Below are positions 1 through 10,596 of a stretch of 64,000 bases of DNA, piece by piece (the first letter of the stretch is position 1; every line of letters starts with the position of its first letter). The DNA comes from Flagellimonas sp. S3867. GTDB taxonomy: Bacteria > Bacteroidota > Bacteroidia > Flavobacteriales > Flavobacteriaceae. The notes under the pieces were generated by a model. The model was given only the letters and a program-made list of their open reading frames with translations, was not told the DNA's origin and made no database searches. The position numbers were made by a program, and so were the translations under genes. The stretch is from assembly GCF_014698935.1 (NCBI RefSeq), contig NZ_JACVMN010000001.1:186001-250000 (forward strand). The letters run 5' to 3'.

Positions 1-3000
1 GATGGTTCGCTGGTGAGCGGTGATGCGAATTTCAAATTTGATTTTAAAGGGTTGGCAGATTTTGGAGCGGATGAGAACAAATTCAACTTTATAGCCTCAG
101 TAGACCATGCCGATTTAAAACGGCTCAATTTTATCAATGATAGCGTATCCATCTTTAAAGGGAACCTAAATATGGATATTGAAGGGAGCACCCTGGATAA
201 TATCATAGGTCAAGTTCGATTTTCGAATACCACATACCAAAATAAAAATCAGACCTATTATTTTGAGGATTTCGCGGTCTCATCATCATTTGACCAGGAT
301 ACAATAAGATCTATCGAAATAAATTCTCCGGATATTATTACGGGCTATGCAAAAGGAAAATTTCGGGTCGATGAACTTGGACGCCTGATGCAAAATTCCA
401 TAGGAAGCATCTATACCAATTACAAACCCTATGAAATTTCGGAAGGACAACAACTGAGCTTCAACTTCAAGATTTATAACAAGATCGTTGACGTGTTCTT
501 TCCAGAGGTAATTTTTGGGGCCAATACCTTTATTAGAGGGGACATTGTTTCGGATGAAGGAGATTTTAAACTCACCTTTAAATCTCCAAGCATTAAAGCC
601 TATGGAAATGATTTTGATAACATTGAACTTAAAATCGACAATAAGAACCCACTCTTCAACACTTTTGTCTCCGTAGAGGATATGTCTACCATCTATTATG
701 ATGTAAAAGATTTCAACCTGATAAACACCACACTAAAGGATACACTGTTCTTTAGAACGGAGTTTAAAGGAGGGCTTGGATATGACGATAGGTATAACCT
801 GAACTTTTACCATACGTTCAACAAGGAGAACAAGTCGGTGATAGGTCTTAAAAAATCAGACATCAATTTTAAGGGTAATACTTGGGTATTGAACAAGGAT
901 GCCAATAACAAAAACAAGGTGATAATCAATAGAACCTTGGATAGTATTCGAATTGAAGATGTGGTCATGGACAATGAAAACAGGGAGCAGATTCGTTTAC
1001 GTGGAGACTTGGCCGACTCTACCTACAAAGATCTGGACCTTCAATTTAAGATTGTGTCCCTGAACAAGATTACACCTATCATAGATAGCCTAAAGTTGGA
1101 TGGATCTGTTGATGGTTTCCTGAACATTTTACAAAAAGACGGTAAGTATTTGCCCACTTCAAGTTTGAACATTTCAGATTTCAGCGTTAATAATAGGCGT
1201 TTGGGGGATTTGGAAATCGGAATTTTTGGTAACAATGACCTTTCACAGTTTGGGGTAAGCACTTGGTTAAATCAAAATGGCCTCGAAAAAATGAGCGTCA
1301 ATGGAAAGGTCACTAATCGGAATAGAAAACGGGAACTTGATTTGGCCGTAAACTTTACCGATTTTGACTTAGAGCCTTTTAGTCCATTGGGAGAAGACGT
1401 TATTTCCAATATACGGGGAAAGTTAAATGGATTTGCTAAAATTACAGGTGCCGTTGCCAATCCATCCATAAATGGGACCTTAAGTTTAAATGACGCGGGC
1501 ATTGGTATTCCATACCTAAATGTTGACTATAATTTTGCCCCATATTCGAGAGTTCGGCTTTTTGATCAGACGTTTTATTTTGAAGAGATTGGACTTTCTG
1601 ATGTTGAGGAAGGTACAACGGCTACGCTGGACGGAACTATAAATCATACTGCTTTTGGTGATTGGTCCCTGGATCTAGATGTGGACACCAAGGACAACCG
1701 TTTCATGATCCTGAATACCAAATTTGAAGAAGAGGCATTGTATTATGGTACCGGTTTTATCAATGGCACCGGAAGTATTTATGGGTCCACCGATGCACTT
1801 AACATTTCTGTAGATGCAACTACTGCCGAAGGCACTTCGCTAAAAATACCTTTAAGCGATGTTACCAGTGTTGGAGATTATTCCTTTATCAATTTCATTG
1901 AAAAAGGAGCATCAGAAACCTTTAGTGAAGAACGGATTTTACAAGACTATCAAGGTTTGGAAATGGCATTTGACCTTGATGTAACACCAGATGCCGAAGT
2001 TGAAATTGTGGTGGACCAAGACACGGGTAGTTCCTTAAAAGGAACAGGGGAAGGAATTCTTTTGATAGAAATCAACACCAACGGCAAATTTAATATGTAT
2101 GGTGAATTTGTTGCCGTAACAGGAGAATATAACTTTAGGTACGGGGGCGTTATTGATAAAAAATTCCAAGTACGTCCAGGAGGGACTATTCTTTGGGAAA
2201 GAGATCCTTTGGCTGCCCAGTTAAATTTAGAAGCCGTGTATGCCCTAAACGCCAATCCGGCCCCACTTTTGGATAATCCGGGTTATACCGGAAGAATACC
2301 CACGGAGGTTGTAGTTCGATTGGACGGGGAGTTGGAAAGCCCAAATATTAATTTTGATATTGATTTTCCTGGTACAAACTCGGTGGTGCAGTCAGAGCTG
2401 GAATACAGACTCCAGGATCCTACGATCAAAGAACGCAATGCCTTTTTCTTGTTGGCTCAAGGAACCTTTGTGAACGAACAGACCGGAATCAATCAACAAG
2501 CGGTTACAGGTAACCTCATTCAAACCGCATCAGGCTTGCTCAACCAAATTTTGGCCGGCGATAACGATAAATTCAATCTGGGTGTTTCTTATGAACAAGG
2601 CTACAATGACCCCAATGCCGAAATTTTGACGGAAGACAGGATAGGGGTAACCGTATCTACACAAATCTCTGATAGGGTTTTGGTGAACGGTAGAGTAGGG
2701 GTTCCCGTGGGCGGAGTATCAGAAACTGTGGTGGCTGGCGATGTAGAGGTTCAGGTTTTATTGAACGAGGAAGGGACCCTAAGCGCCAAGATATTCAACC
2801 GTGAAAACCAAATTCAGCAATTTTTGGCCGAAAGGCAAGGGTATACCCAAGGAGTCGGTCTTTCGTATCAGGTTGATTTTAATAGCTTTAAGGAATTAAT
2901 GCAAAGAGTATTCAAAAAGCGAAAAAAAGAAACCGTTGCACCCAAACCGGAACAGTCTACTGAAATTATGGGAAAAGATAGTTTGATACGATTTATCCCC

Positions 3001-3024
3001 AAGAAAAACACTATCAAAAAATAG
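1..3024 (+). CDS. tamB: TamB-like translocation and assembly module protein (5' end outside window)
   Basis: The reading frame is open from base 1, so the N-terminus lies upstream; the GTG at 13 is not a convincing start. The visible 1007 residues are long alternating beta-strand repeats with many hydrophobic/polar alternations, as in the AsmA/TamB superfamily. The last ~350 residues have the TamB C-terminal domain character, including an SELEYRLQDPTIKERNAFFLLAQ-like segment (about residue 800) and a predicted barrel-like tail. Known role of the family: inner-membrane-anchored periplasmic protein that helps deliver outer-membrane proteins or lipids. The protein ends in a Lys/Arg-rich, non-membrane tail. 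In Bacteroidota TamB is usually near 1500-1700 residues, so perhaps a third is missing. The family is assigned from overall sequence pattern, not from a catalytic motif. Confidence 0.85.
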   Translation, partial: DGSLVSGDANFKFDFKGLADFGADENKFNFIASVDHADLKRLNFINDSVSIFKGNLNMDIEGSTLDNIIGQVRFSNTTYQNKNQTYYFEDFAVSSSFDQDTIRSIEINSPDIITGYAKGKFRVDELGRLMQNSIGSIYTNYKPYEISEGQQLSFNFKIYNKIVDVFFPEVIFGANTFIRGDIVSDEGDFKLTFKSPSIKAYGNDFDNIELKIDNKNPLFNTFVSVEDMSTIYYDVKDFNLINTTLKDTLFFRTEFKGGLGYDDRYNLNFYHTFNKENKSVIGLKKSDINFKGNTWVLNKDANNKNKVIINRTLDSIRIEDVVMDNENREQIRLRGDLADSTYKDLDLQFKIVSLNKITPIIDSLKLDGSVDGFLNILQKDGKYLPTSSLNISDFSVNNRRLGDLEIGIFGNNDLSQFGVSTWLNQNGLEKMSVNGKVTNRNRKRELDLAVNFTDFDLEPFSPLGEDVISNIRGKLNGFAKITGAVANPSINGTLSLNDAGIGIPYLNVDYNFAPYSRVRLFDQTFYFEEIGLSDVEEGTTATLDGTINHTAFGDWSLDLDVDTKDNRFMILNTKFEEEALYYGTGFINGTGSIYGSTDALNISVDATTAEGTSLKIPLSDVTSVGDYSFINFIEKGASETFSEERILQDYQGLEMAFDLDVTPDAEVEIVVDQDTGSSLKGTGEGILLIEINTNGKFNMYGEFVAVTGEYNFRYGGVIDKKFQVRPGGTILWERDPLAAQLNLEAVYALNANPAPLLDNPGYTGRIPTEVVVRLDGELESPNINFDIDFPGTNSVVQSELEYRLQDPTIKERNAFFLLAQGTFVNEQTGINQQAVTGNLIQTASGLLNQILAGDNDKFNLGVSYEQGYNDPNAEILTEDRIGVTVSTQISDRVLVNGRVGVPVGGVSETVVAGDVEVQVLLNEEGTLSAKIFNRENQIQQFLAERQGYTQGVGLSYQVDFNSFKELMQRVFKKRKKETVAPKPEQSTEIMGKDSLIRFIPKKNTIKK

Positions 3025-3069
3025 CCTTTTCAAAATTGCATTTTTCGTAATTTTTCCACATGTATTTTA

Positions 3070-3083
3070 CGAAAACGTTTGCG
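3070..3083. promoter_or_regulatory. Candidate LacI/GalR-type operator upstream of pfkA
   Basis: CGAAAACGTTTGCG is a near-perfect 14-bp palindrome of the form CGnAAACGTTTnCG with a central CG, which is the shape of LacI/GalR-family operators. It lies about 57 bp upstream of the -7 element of pfkA. It overlaps the right arm of a separate inverted repeat, TTTTCGTAA (3042-3050) and TTACGAAAA (3067-3075), which could instead be a weak tamB terminator. The 140-bp gap holds nothing else that I recognise apart from the pfkA promoter. Confidence 0.35.
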
Positions 3084-3139
3084 AAACCCCTTGAAAATAA
3101 ATTAGTTAATAAGTCATTCGTAAATTAAATAAAGTTTCC

Positions 3140-3147
3140 TAGTTTTG
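3140..3147 (+). promoter_or_regulatory. Predicted promoter -7 element of pfkA-gap
   Basis: TAGTTTTG matches the Bacteroidota -7 consensus TAnnTTTG and lies 17 bp before the pfkA ATG. No clear -33 TTTG is visible at the usual distance, so the call rests on the -7 element and position. Confidence 0.45.
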
Positions 3148-3164
3148 GGCTCTTAAAATTTTGA

Positions 3165-5173
<2,009 letters not shown>

Positions 5174-5193
5174 TTTAGTATCTTACAAATAAG

Positions 5194-5223
5194 TCCTGAA
5201 GAGGAAGCTATTCCTCTTCAGGA
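5194..5223 (+). terminator. Perfect 13-bp hairpin after gap, without a U-tract
   Basis: TCCTGAAGAGGAA (5194-5206) and TTCCTCTTCAGGA (5211-5223) are exact reverse complements around a GCTA loop. The bases that follow (tccaacctaaaacc) are not T-rich, so it is not a standard intrinsic terminator. It may protect the 3' end of the pfkA-gap mRNA or partially terminate before the downstream kinase gene. Confidence 0.6.
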
Positions 5224-5243
5224 TCCAACCTAAAACCTGATTT

Positions 5244-6095
5244 ATGATATTGATTGTGGACAGTGGGGCGACCAAATCTGACTGGATTGCACTTAATGAT
5301 AAAGGAGATCAACTATTTCTTACACAAACTCTAGGATTAAGCCCTGAAGTTCTTACGAGGGAGGTTATCGAAGACCGCTTGGCGAACAACTTTGAGCTTT
5401 CTAAAAATAAGGATGAAGTAAATCAGCTATATTTTTATGGTGCTGGATGCGGCACTGATCGCATGAAAAAGTTTTTGAAGGAAATCTTTAAGGACTTTTT
5501 CCCCAAAGCAAAAGCTGAGGTAAGAGAAGATACCTTTGCCGCTATATATTCCACTACCCAAATTGGTCATCAAGGTATCGTTTGTATTCTTGGAACTGGT
5601 TCTAATTGTAGCTACTACGATGGCCACCAACTATTTCAAAAAGTTACTTCCTTGGGTTATATTTTAATGGATGATGGTAGTGGTAATTTCTTTGGCAGAA
5701 AACTGCTACGTGACTATTATTTTCATAAAATGCCCCAAGATCTGGGGATAAAGTTTGCCAAGGAATACAATCTTGAAGCGGATGTGATCAAAGAGAACCT
5801 TTACAAACAACCTAATCCAAATACCTATTTGGCCACCTTTGCAAGGTTCATAATTGAAAATAAAGAACACCCATATTGTAAAGGCGTAATCGATAAAGGT
5901 TTGCAGCAGTTTGTGAACAACTACATCATGCAATTTGAATTGGCCACAAAGGTTCCCATAAGCTTTGTGGGTAGTATAGCCTATTTCTTAAGGGAAGAAT
6001 TGGCCACTGTTTTAGAGCGTAACGACCTTATTTTGGGTGTGGTTCGCCAACGACCTATAGAGGGATTGGTTGAATTCCACAAGAAAACTATTTAA
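5244..6095 (+). CDS. BadF/BadG/BcrA/BcrD-type ATPase, probable N-acetylglucosamine kinase
   Basis: A 283-residue ASKHA-fold protein. ILIVDSGATKSDW (residues 2-14) is the phosphate-1 loop and GIVCILGTGSNCSYYDG (about 112-128) the phosphate-2 loop; LMDDGSGNFFGRKLL follows as in the GlcNAc-kinase branch. The family phosphorylates amino sugars or acts as an ATPase, and in Bacteroidota this short form is usually annotated as N-acetylglucosamine kinase. It sits 70 bp after gap, separated by a hairpin, which fits feeding a sugar phosphate into central metabolism. Substrate is inferred, not seen. The 3' end overlaps convergent ridA by 8 bp. Confidence 0.8.
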   Translation: MILIVDSGATKSDWIALNDKGDQLFLTQTLGLSPEVLTREVIEDRLANNFELSKNKDEVNQLYFYGAGCGTDRMKKFLKEIFKDFFPKAKAEVREDTFAAIYSTTQIGHQGIVCILGTGSNCSYYDGHQLFQKVTSLGYILMDDGSGNFFGRKLLRDYYFHKMPQDLGIKFAKEYNLEADVIKENLYKQPNPNTYLATFARFIIENKEHPYCKGVIDKGLQQFVNNYIMQFELATKVPISFVGSIAYFLREELATVLERNDLILGVVRQRPIEGLVEFHKKTI

Positions 6096-6468
6096 TAGCG
6101 ATCATAGAAATCTCAACGTTTACGAACTTGGGAAGATTTGCAACCTCCACCGTTTCTCGAGCCGGAGCTGTTTCAGCATCAAAATAACTGCCATAAACTT
6201 CGTTGATTTCTGAAAATTGATGCATGTCCTTGATGAAAATGGAAGTTTTGATCACATTTTCAAAGGTCATTCCGGCTTCATCTAAAATGGCCTTCAAGTT
6301 TTCCATGGACTGCCTGGTTTCCTTTTTAATATCTCCTTCTACCAAAGAACCAGTGGAAGGATCAATTGGAATCTGTCCAGAAATATAAAGTGTATCCTTA
6401 ATTAGCACCGCTTGGTTATAAGGCCCGATGGGTGCCGGAGCTTTTGAGGTATTGATTATTTTTTTCAT
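6088..6468 (-). CDS. ridA: RidA family reactive imine/enamine deaminase
   Basis: A 126-residue YjgF/YER057c/UK114-family protein, the expected full length. The family hydrolyses reactive 2-aminoacrylate and related imines released by PLP enzymes, as a cytoplasmic trimer. GPYNQAV (15-21), SGQIPIDP (30-37) and the C-terminal RETVEVANLPK segment are present. Arg104 and Glu119 correspond to the substrate-binding Arg105 and catalytic Glu120 of Escherichia coli RidA. It lies 26 bp downstream of lptD on the same strand and is probably read through from it. The 3' end overlaps the convergent kinase gene. Confidence 0.93.
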   Translation of the reverse strand: MKKIINTSKAPAPIGPYNQAVLIKDTLYISGQIPIDPSTGSLVEGDIKKETRQSMENLKAILDEAGMTFENVIKTSIFIKDMHQFSEINEVYGSYFDAETAPARETVEVANLPKFVNVEISMIAIK

Positions 6469-6494
6469 GACTGAAAAGGTAAGAATAAAATAAA

Positions 6495-9191
6495 TTATCT
6501 TCTAAATGGTTGACTTCGATTTTCCCATTTAAGATCGCTAAGAAGTGAACTCTTTATCCCGATAAAAAAGTACCATCGCTCAAATCTACCAAAAGGTGTC
6601 CAGTCAAAATTAATGCGAAAACTGTCCAAGTCCCTATTAAAACTAAATCGGGTATCGGTAAAACCTTTGTTTTTAAAATCATAACCCGAGTTAAAGCCTA
6701 CATCCCATTTGGGGGTAAGCTGAATATTGCCCGAAAACATCAACGAATGATTGGTGATTTCGCTTTGTCTATTGTTGTTGTTATAGGAAGCCACATAGGT
6801 AAGCCTCATGTCCCATGGCGTTTTGTTGCCATAAAGCTCATTTTCTATCTCTTCGTCATCTTTTTCGCTCCCTCTCCCTCTCCCTCCAAAGAAATCATCA
6901 TTATCCCTAGATCCTTTTAACTCAAATGGATTATCACCATAATTTTGATTGTTTGTATCAGAATCCTGGTCCTTTTTCTGGCCTCCTTTCTGGAACATTT
7001 CACTGTTTAACGAAAACCCGGTGTTTAACCGTGCCGAAGTCAGTCGAACCAAACCTCCTCCATTATTTACGTTAAAAGTATTTATTCGTCGACCATTGTT
7101 GTCAATGGCATAGGGGTCAAAAGTTGCAGCAAAGTTTATCGGGACATTTTTAATTATCTCTGTGGCCCCACTAAGATTGATGGGACTCAATTTTAACGAA
7201 TCTGCCTCAAAATTATAACTTGCATTCAGAGTGAGGTTACTTAATATGCTTACTTTTTTGGGTTCGATGGCCGTCGAATCCTTGTCGCGAACTTTGGCCT
7301 CCAGCGTATTTTGCAACGAAAAGCTAAGCGAATTGCTCTTGCCAAGCGAAGGTCGTCCATAAATACTGGTTTCAAATGGGGTGTATTGCACATCATTTCC
7401 ATCGCCATCCGTATAAGAATCATAAAATTGTTCGAAAGATGGTGCATAGCTGTAGCTAATAGATGGTCGCATGACATGTCTTATCGCCTGAATCTTTTTG
7501 TCTTCACCAAAAGTGAAAGTTCCATATAAGGCAGTTCCGATACCCACGCCCAGATTATACCGATTAAAACGGTCGAATCCTGGAATGGTATCCGTGATGA
7601 TACCTTGTTCTTCATCAAACCTGCGCCGAACAGTTTCAAGGGTCCATACATCTTCGTAGTTTCCACTTAAGGACGTACTCAAGTATTTGGCTATCTTAAA
7701 GTTTGTACTCAATGGAACTCGATGTCTTGCTCCTACTCTTGCTCCCTCAAACATTTTGCTCGTAAAAAAATCCTCTTCTGTTGTTGTTATACTGTTTTGG
7801 GCATTCACATCATACTGAAAATTGATATTTTGAACAATCCCCTTTTTTATTCCATCTCTCTTGGCAAATGGAAAAACTCGTTCCATACTGGCTTGAAGCG
7901 TGGGCAAGGACATTTGTATGGCCTGCGTACGCGAATTTTGTGTATGTGTAAGTGTTAAACTGGCATTAACTGAGGGATAGGCAGGAAACGTCTTCGAATA
8001 ACTTATAGATGAGGCAAATGTATTGGTCTGGGAATTATTCCGGTTAACTTGATTTAATGAATTGGTAAAAAACTGACTACTACCAAGGTTTACCGAGGCA
8101 GAAAAACGCGAAAAGGGATTCGATTTTGGATCTTGGGTATGCTGTATCCGAATATTGTAATTGCTGGTTCGACTAAAATCATCAAACCCTTTTTGACTTT
8201 GAATCAAATTCTCAAAACTAAAATTGACCGTACCCCTAAATTTATAGCGTCTGTTATATATAGAATTGCCCCTGAAACCATAACTTCCATTGGTGTAAAA
8301 ATCCCCTGTGAGGCTTAAATCTACATACTCACTGATCGGTAAATAATACCCCCCATTTTGAAGAAAGTATCCCCTCTGGGGATCATTACCGAAGGTTGGG
8401 AACAACAACCCTGCTACCCGCCCTTGGGTCAATGGAAAATATGCAAAAGGTAAAGCAATGGGCGTGGGAACATCCACGATATAGATATTACTAAACCCAG
8501 CAATAATTTTCTTTTTGGGAACAAATTTGGCCTTTCGTACCCTAATGTAATAATCTGGATCTATGGTATCTTTTGAAGTGGTGAGTTTTCCTTCATTTAA
8601 AAAATAGACAGAATCATTTTCTTTTTTTGTGATTTCGGCATACACTTTCATGGCGTCAGAACCTAATTGACCAAGACCTGCCTGCTGTTCCGTTCTAGAA
8701 TTCCAAATAAGCGCTTTTTGGGTGTCAAAATTAAATCGGATGGAATCTGGACGTACCTCGTTGTCACCTTGTTTAAAGAAGGGAAGTTGTGAATAAGTTC
8801 CGGTTGAATCTCTTAATCTACCTGCGTATACCTCGTTTTTAATATAATCCATTACAATTACACCAGCTTTGAGCTCGGTATCCTGGTAATAAATCTCTGC
8901 CTCGTTGTACAGATATATTTTGTTGTCTTTTTGACTTAGTTTGACATAATCCTTAGCCTTATATTTGATCTTATCCAATAAGAGCGGTTGCTTGCCTTGT
9001 ACGGTATCCACTTGAGCTGAATCAAGTGCAATAGAGTCGTTTAGGATGTTTGGGGGAAGCAACGGAGCCGAAATAGAATCCTCCACTATTTTTATGGGCA
9101 AAGGCTTGATTAGATCCTCTTGGGCAGCAAGTTTTGCCATACCGCCGAGGATAATAAATAGGAATACTAAAAGGTGTTTGTTTGCTTGCAA
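6495..9191 (-). CDS. lptD: LptD/OstA-like LPS-assembly outer-membrane protein
   Basis: An 898-residue protein with a hydrophobic N-terminal signal sequence ending near AAQ (residue 24), an OstA/LptA-like periplasmic jelly-roll region with alternating strands (about 70-230), and a long C-terminal beta-barrel ending in aromatic-rich strands. The ALPFAYFPLTQGR/GLLFPTFG segments around residue 240-265 are characteristic of the Bacteroidota LptD-like family. Expected role: insertion of LPS or lipooligosaccharide into the outer leaflet with LptE. The start is TTG at 9191: no in-frame ATG exists between the upstream stop near 9227 and the signal peptide. A Gly/Arg/Asp-rich insert (about 770-800, from a CCCTCT-type repeat near 6870-6890) looks like a flexible loop. 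Confidence 0.85.
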   Translation of the reverse strand: MQANKHLLVFLFIILGGMAKLAAQEDLIKPLPIKIVEDSISAPLLPPNILNDSIALDSAQVDTVQGKQPLLLDKIKYKAKDYVKLSQKDNKIYLYNEAEIYYQDTELKAGVIVMDYIKNEVYAGRLRDSTGTYSQLPFFKQGDNEVRPDSIRFNFDTQKALIWNSRTEQQAGLGQLGSDAMKVYAEITKKENDSVYFLNEGKLTTSKDTIDPDYYIRVRKAKFVPKKKIIAGFSNIYIVDVPTPIALPFAYFPLTQGRVAGLLFPTFGNDPQRGYFLQNGGYYLPISEYVDLSLTGDFYTNGSYGFRGNSIYNRRYKFRGTVNFSFENLIQSQKGFDDFSRTSNYNIRIQHTQDPKSNPFSRFSASVNLGSSQFFTNSLNQVNRNNSQTNTFASSISYSKTFPAYPSVNASLTLTHTQNSRTQAIQMSLPTLQASMERVFPFAKRDGIKKGIVQNINFQYDVNAQNSITTTEEDFFTSKMFEGARVGARHRVPLSTNFKIAKYLSTSLSGNYEDVWTLETVRRRFDEEQGIITDTIPGFDRFNRYNLGVGIGTALYGTFTFGEDKKIQAIRHVMRPSISYSYAPSFEQFYDSYTDGDGNDVQYTPFETSIYGRPSLGKSNSLSFSLQNTLEAKVRDKDSTAIEPKKVSILSNLTLNASYNFEADSLKLSPINLSGATEIIKNVPINFAATFDPYAIDNNGRRINTFNVNNGGGLVRLTSARLNTGFSLNSEMFQKGGQKKDQDSDTNNQNYGDNPFELKGSRDNDDFFGGRGRGSEKDDEEIENELYGNKTPWDMRLTYVASYNNNNRQSEITNHSLMFSGNIQLTPKWDVGFNSGYDFKNKGFTDTRFSFNRDLDSFRINFDWTPFGRFERWYFFIGIKSSLLSDLKWENRSQPFRR

Positions 9192-9237
9192 CGCGATAAA
9201 TCCTATTTTTGTGGAAGTTTGGCTCAGTTTTTGGGAT

Positions 9238-9245
9238 CAAACTTA
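9238..9245 (-). promoter_or_regulatory. Predicted -7 element for lptD-ridA
   Basis: On the minus strand the bases read TAAGTTTG, matching TAnnTTTG, about 46 bp before the TTG start of lptD. No good -33 box is seen. It interleaves with the plus-strand elements of the amidase gene, so the two divergent promoters probably overlap. Confidence 0.35.
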
Positions 9246-9249
9246 CATA

Positions 9250-9257
9250 TATTTTTG
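9250..9257 (+). promoter_or_regulatory. Predicted promoter of the amidase gene
   Basis: TATTTTTG fits TAnnTTTG, with a TTTG 16 bp upstream (9230-9233) as a possible -33 box. A second match, TATTTTTG, lies at 9204-9211. Both precede the ATG at 9321 and exclude the apparent upstream GTG extension at 9174 as the real start. Confidence 0.4.
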
Positions 9258-9320
9258 TTCCGATTATTGTGGATTACAATATTTTTAACCTTAAAAGAAT
9301 ACCATAATTACGCAGTTCTT

Positions 9321-10529
9321 ATGAAAAAAAGTCAGTTAGGTTTTTTAATTTTTATCATCGCAGTCCTACCCCTGACTTCGTTTACCAAAAATGATACCGA
9401 AACCCCTCCCAAAGATAAGTTTGTGGTGGTTTTGGATGCAGGCCATGGAGGTCATGATCCCGGCAACTTAGGTAATGGGTATCTAGAAAAGAATATAGCA
9501 CTTGCCATTGTACTAAAGGCTGGTGCTGAATTGGAAAAGAACCCAAACATTAAAGTCGTTTACACCAGAAAGGACGATACTTTTGTTAATTTATTTAGAC
9601 GGGGCGAGATTGCAAATCAGTCTAAAGCCGATCTTTTTGTTTCCGTTCATTGTGACTCCCATGGATCCGATGCAAACGGAGCGGGCACTTTTGTTTTGGG
9701 TCTGCATGCAAATCGTCAAAATTTCGAGGTGGCCAAAAAGGAAAACTCGGTAATCTATTTAGAAGATAATTACGAACAAAAATATGCCGAGTACGATATT
9801 AATTCTCCTGAATCTGTAATAGGGCTTACTATTATGCAGGAAGAATTTTTGGAACAAAGTATTATGTTGGGCAAGAAACTGCAGGATAACTTTGCCAAAC
9901 GCTTACGCAGAAAAGATAGAAAAGTTAAGCAGGCTGGCTTTATAGTGTTGCACCAAACTTTTATGCCCAGCGTTCTGGTGGAGGCCGGTTTTTTGACCAA
10001 TAAAAATGAAGGGACCTATCTGAACTCCAAAAAAGGACAAGGGGAAATGGGAAAGGCCATAGCTGATGCAATTGTAGCCTATAAAACCGATATAGCTAAA
10101 GGTTTTGAAGCTGACAATACTGCCGTTGTAATTGAAGATTCTTCCGGAGCCTTGCATACTACTTCAAAAGAAGAACAAAAAATTCCTGAAAAAGAAGAGA
10201 AAACGGTAAGCACGACTACATCGGAGGTTGCATCTTCTACCAAAAAAGTGGAAAACATAAAACCACAGACTAAAAGTGATGTAGTTTTCAAAGTGCAACT
10301 AATGGCCAGTGCGAAGAACATTGCCCTTAAAGGTTCAAATTTTAGAGGTTTGGACATTTTGTCAAAAGAACCATATAAAAATCTGTTCCGATATATGTAT
10401 GGAAATGCAAGTTCCTATAATGATGCCAAGCGGCTAAAATCCAGGGCAGATGCCAAGGGATATACTACTTCCTATATTGTGGCTTATAAAAATGGAACGC
10501 GGGTATCGTTAAAAGAAGTCCTTAAATAG
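9321..10529 (+). CDS. N-acetylmuramoyl-L-alanine amidase (Amidase_3) with C-terminal SPOR-like region
   Basis: Cleaves the amide bond between MurNAc and the stem peptide, in the periplasm. The 402-residue protein starts with a hydrophobic signal segment (MKKSQLGFLIFIIAVLPLTS). The zinc ligands are visible: His42 in DAGHGGHDPG, Glu56 in GYLEKNIA and His110 in SVHCDSH, with catalytic Glu221 in VLVEAGFLTN. A long insert (about 135-180) lies between the third ligand and the last motif and may be an autoinhibitory helix as in AmiC-type enzymes. After an acidic/Lys-rich linker the last ~85 residues (VFKVQLMASAKNI...) resemble a SPOR septal-glycan-binding domain. The ATG at 9321 is chosen because the signal peptide begins there. 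The MlaD-type gene follows on the same strand. Confidence 0.92.
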   Translation: MKKSQLGFLIFIIAVLPLTSFTKNDTETPPKDKFVVVLDAGHGGHDPGNLGNGYLEKNIALAIVLKAGAELEKNPNIKVVYTRKDDTFVNLFRRGEIANQSKADLFVSVHCDSHGSDANGAGTFVLGLHANRQNFEVAKKENSVIYLEDNYEQKYAEYDINSPESVIGLTIMQEEFLEQSIMLGKKLQDNFAKRLRRKDRKVKQAGFIVLHQTFMPSVLVEAGFLTNKNEGTYLNSKKGQGEMGKAIADAIVAYKTDIAKGFEADNTAVVIEDSSGALHTTSKEEQKIPEKEEKTVSTTTSEVASSTKKVENIKPQTKSDVVFKVQLMASAKNIALKGSNFRGLDILSKEPYKNLFRYMYGNASSYNDAKRLKSRADAKGYTTSYIVAYKNGTRVSLKEVLK

Positions 10530-10561
10530 GAATAAATTACATAGCTCCTTTGTTAAAAATA

Positions 10562-10580
10562 TTCCTAATTTTGTTAGGAA
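10562..10580 (+). promoter_or_regulatory. Small hairpin overlapping a -7-like element before the MlaD gene
   Basis: TTCCTAA-TTTTG-TTAGGAA forms a 7-bp stem. It contains TAATTTTG (10566-10573), which fits TAnnTTTG, 23 bp before the MlaD start. It is either a weak terminator after the amidase gene or a promoter; there is no T-run after it, which favours promoter. Confidence 0.3.
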
Positions 10581-10596
10581 CAGAAAACAGAATCTT

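Noticed and set aside
6865..6892. CCCTCT-like short repeat in lptD as a phase-variable tract
   Set aside because: The repeat is hexameric and in frame, so slippage would only change a Gly/Arg loop.
9174..9320. 49-residue upstream extension of the amidase from a GTG at 9174
   Set aside because: It overlaps the lptD start and its promoter, and a proper signal peptide begins at 9321.
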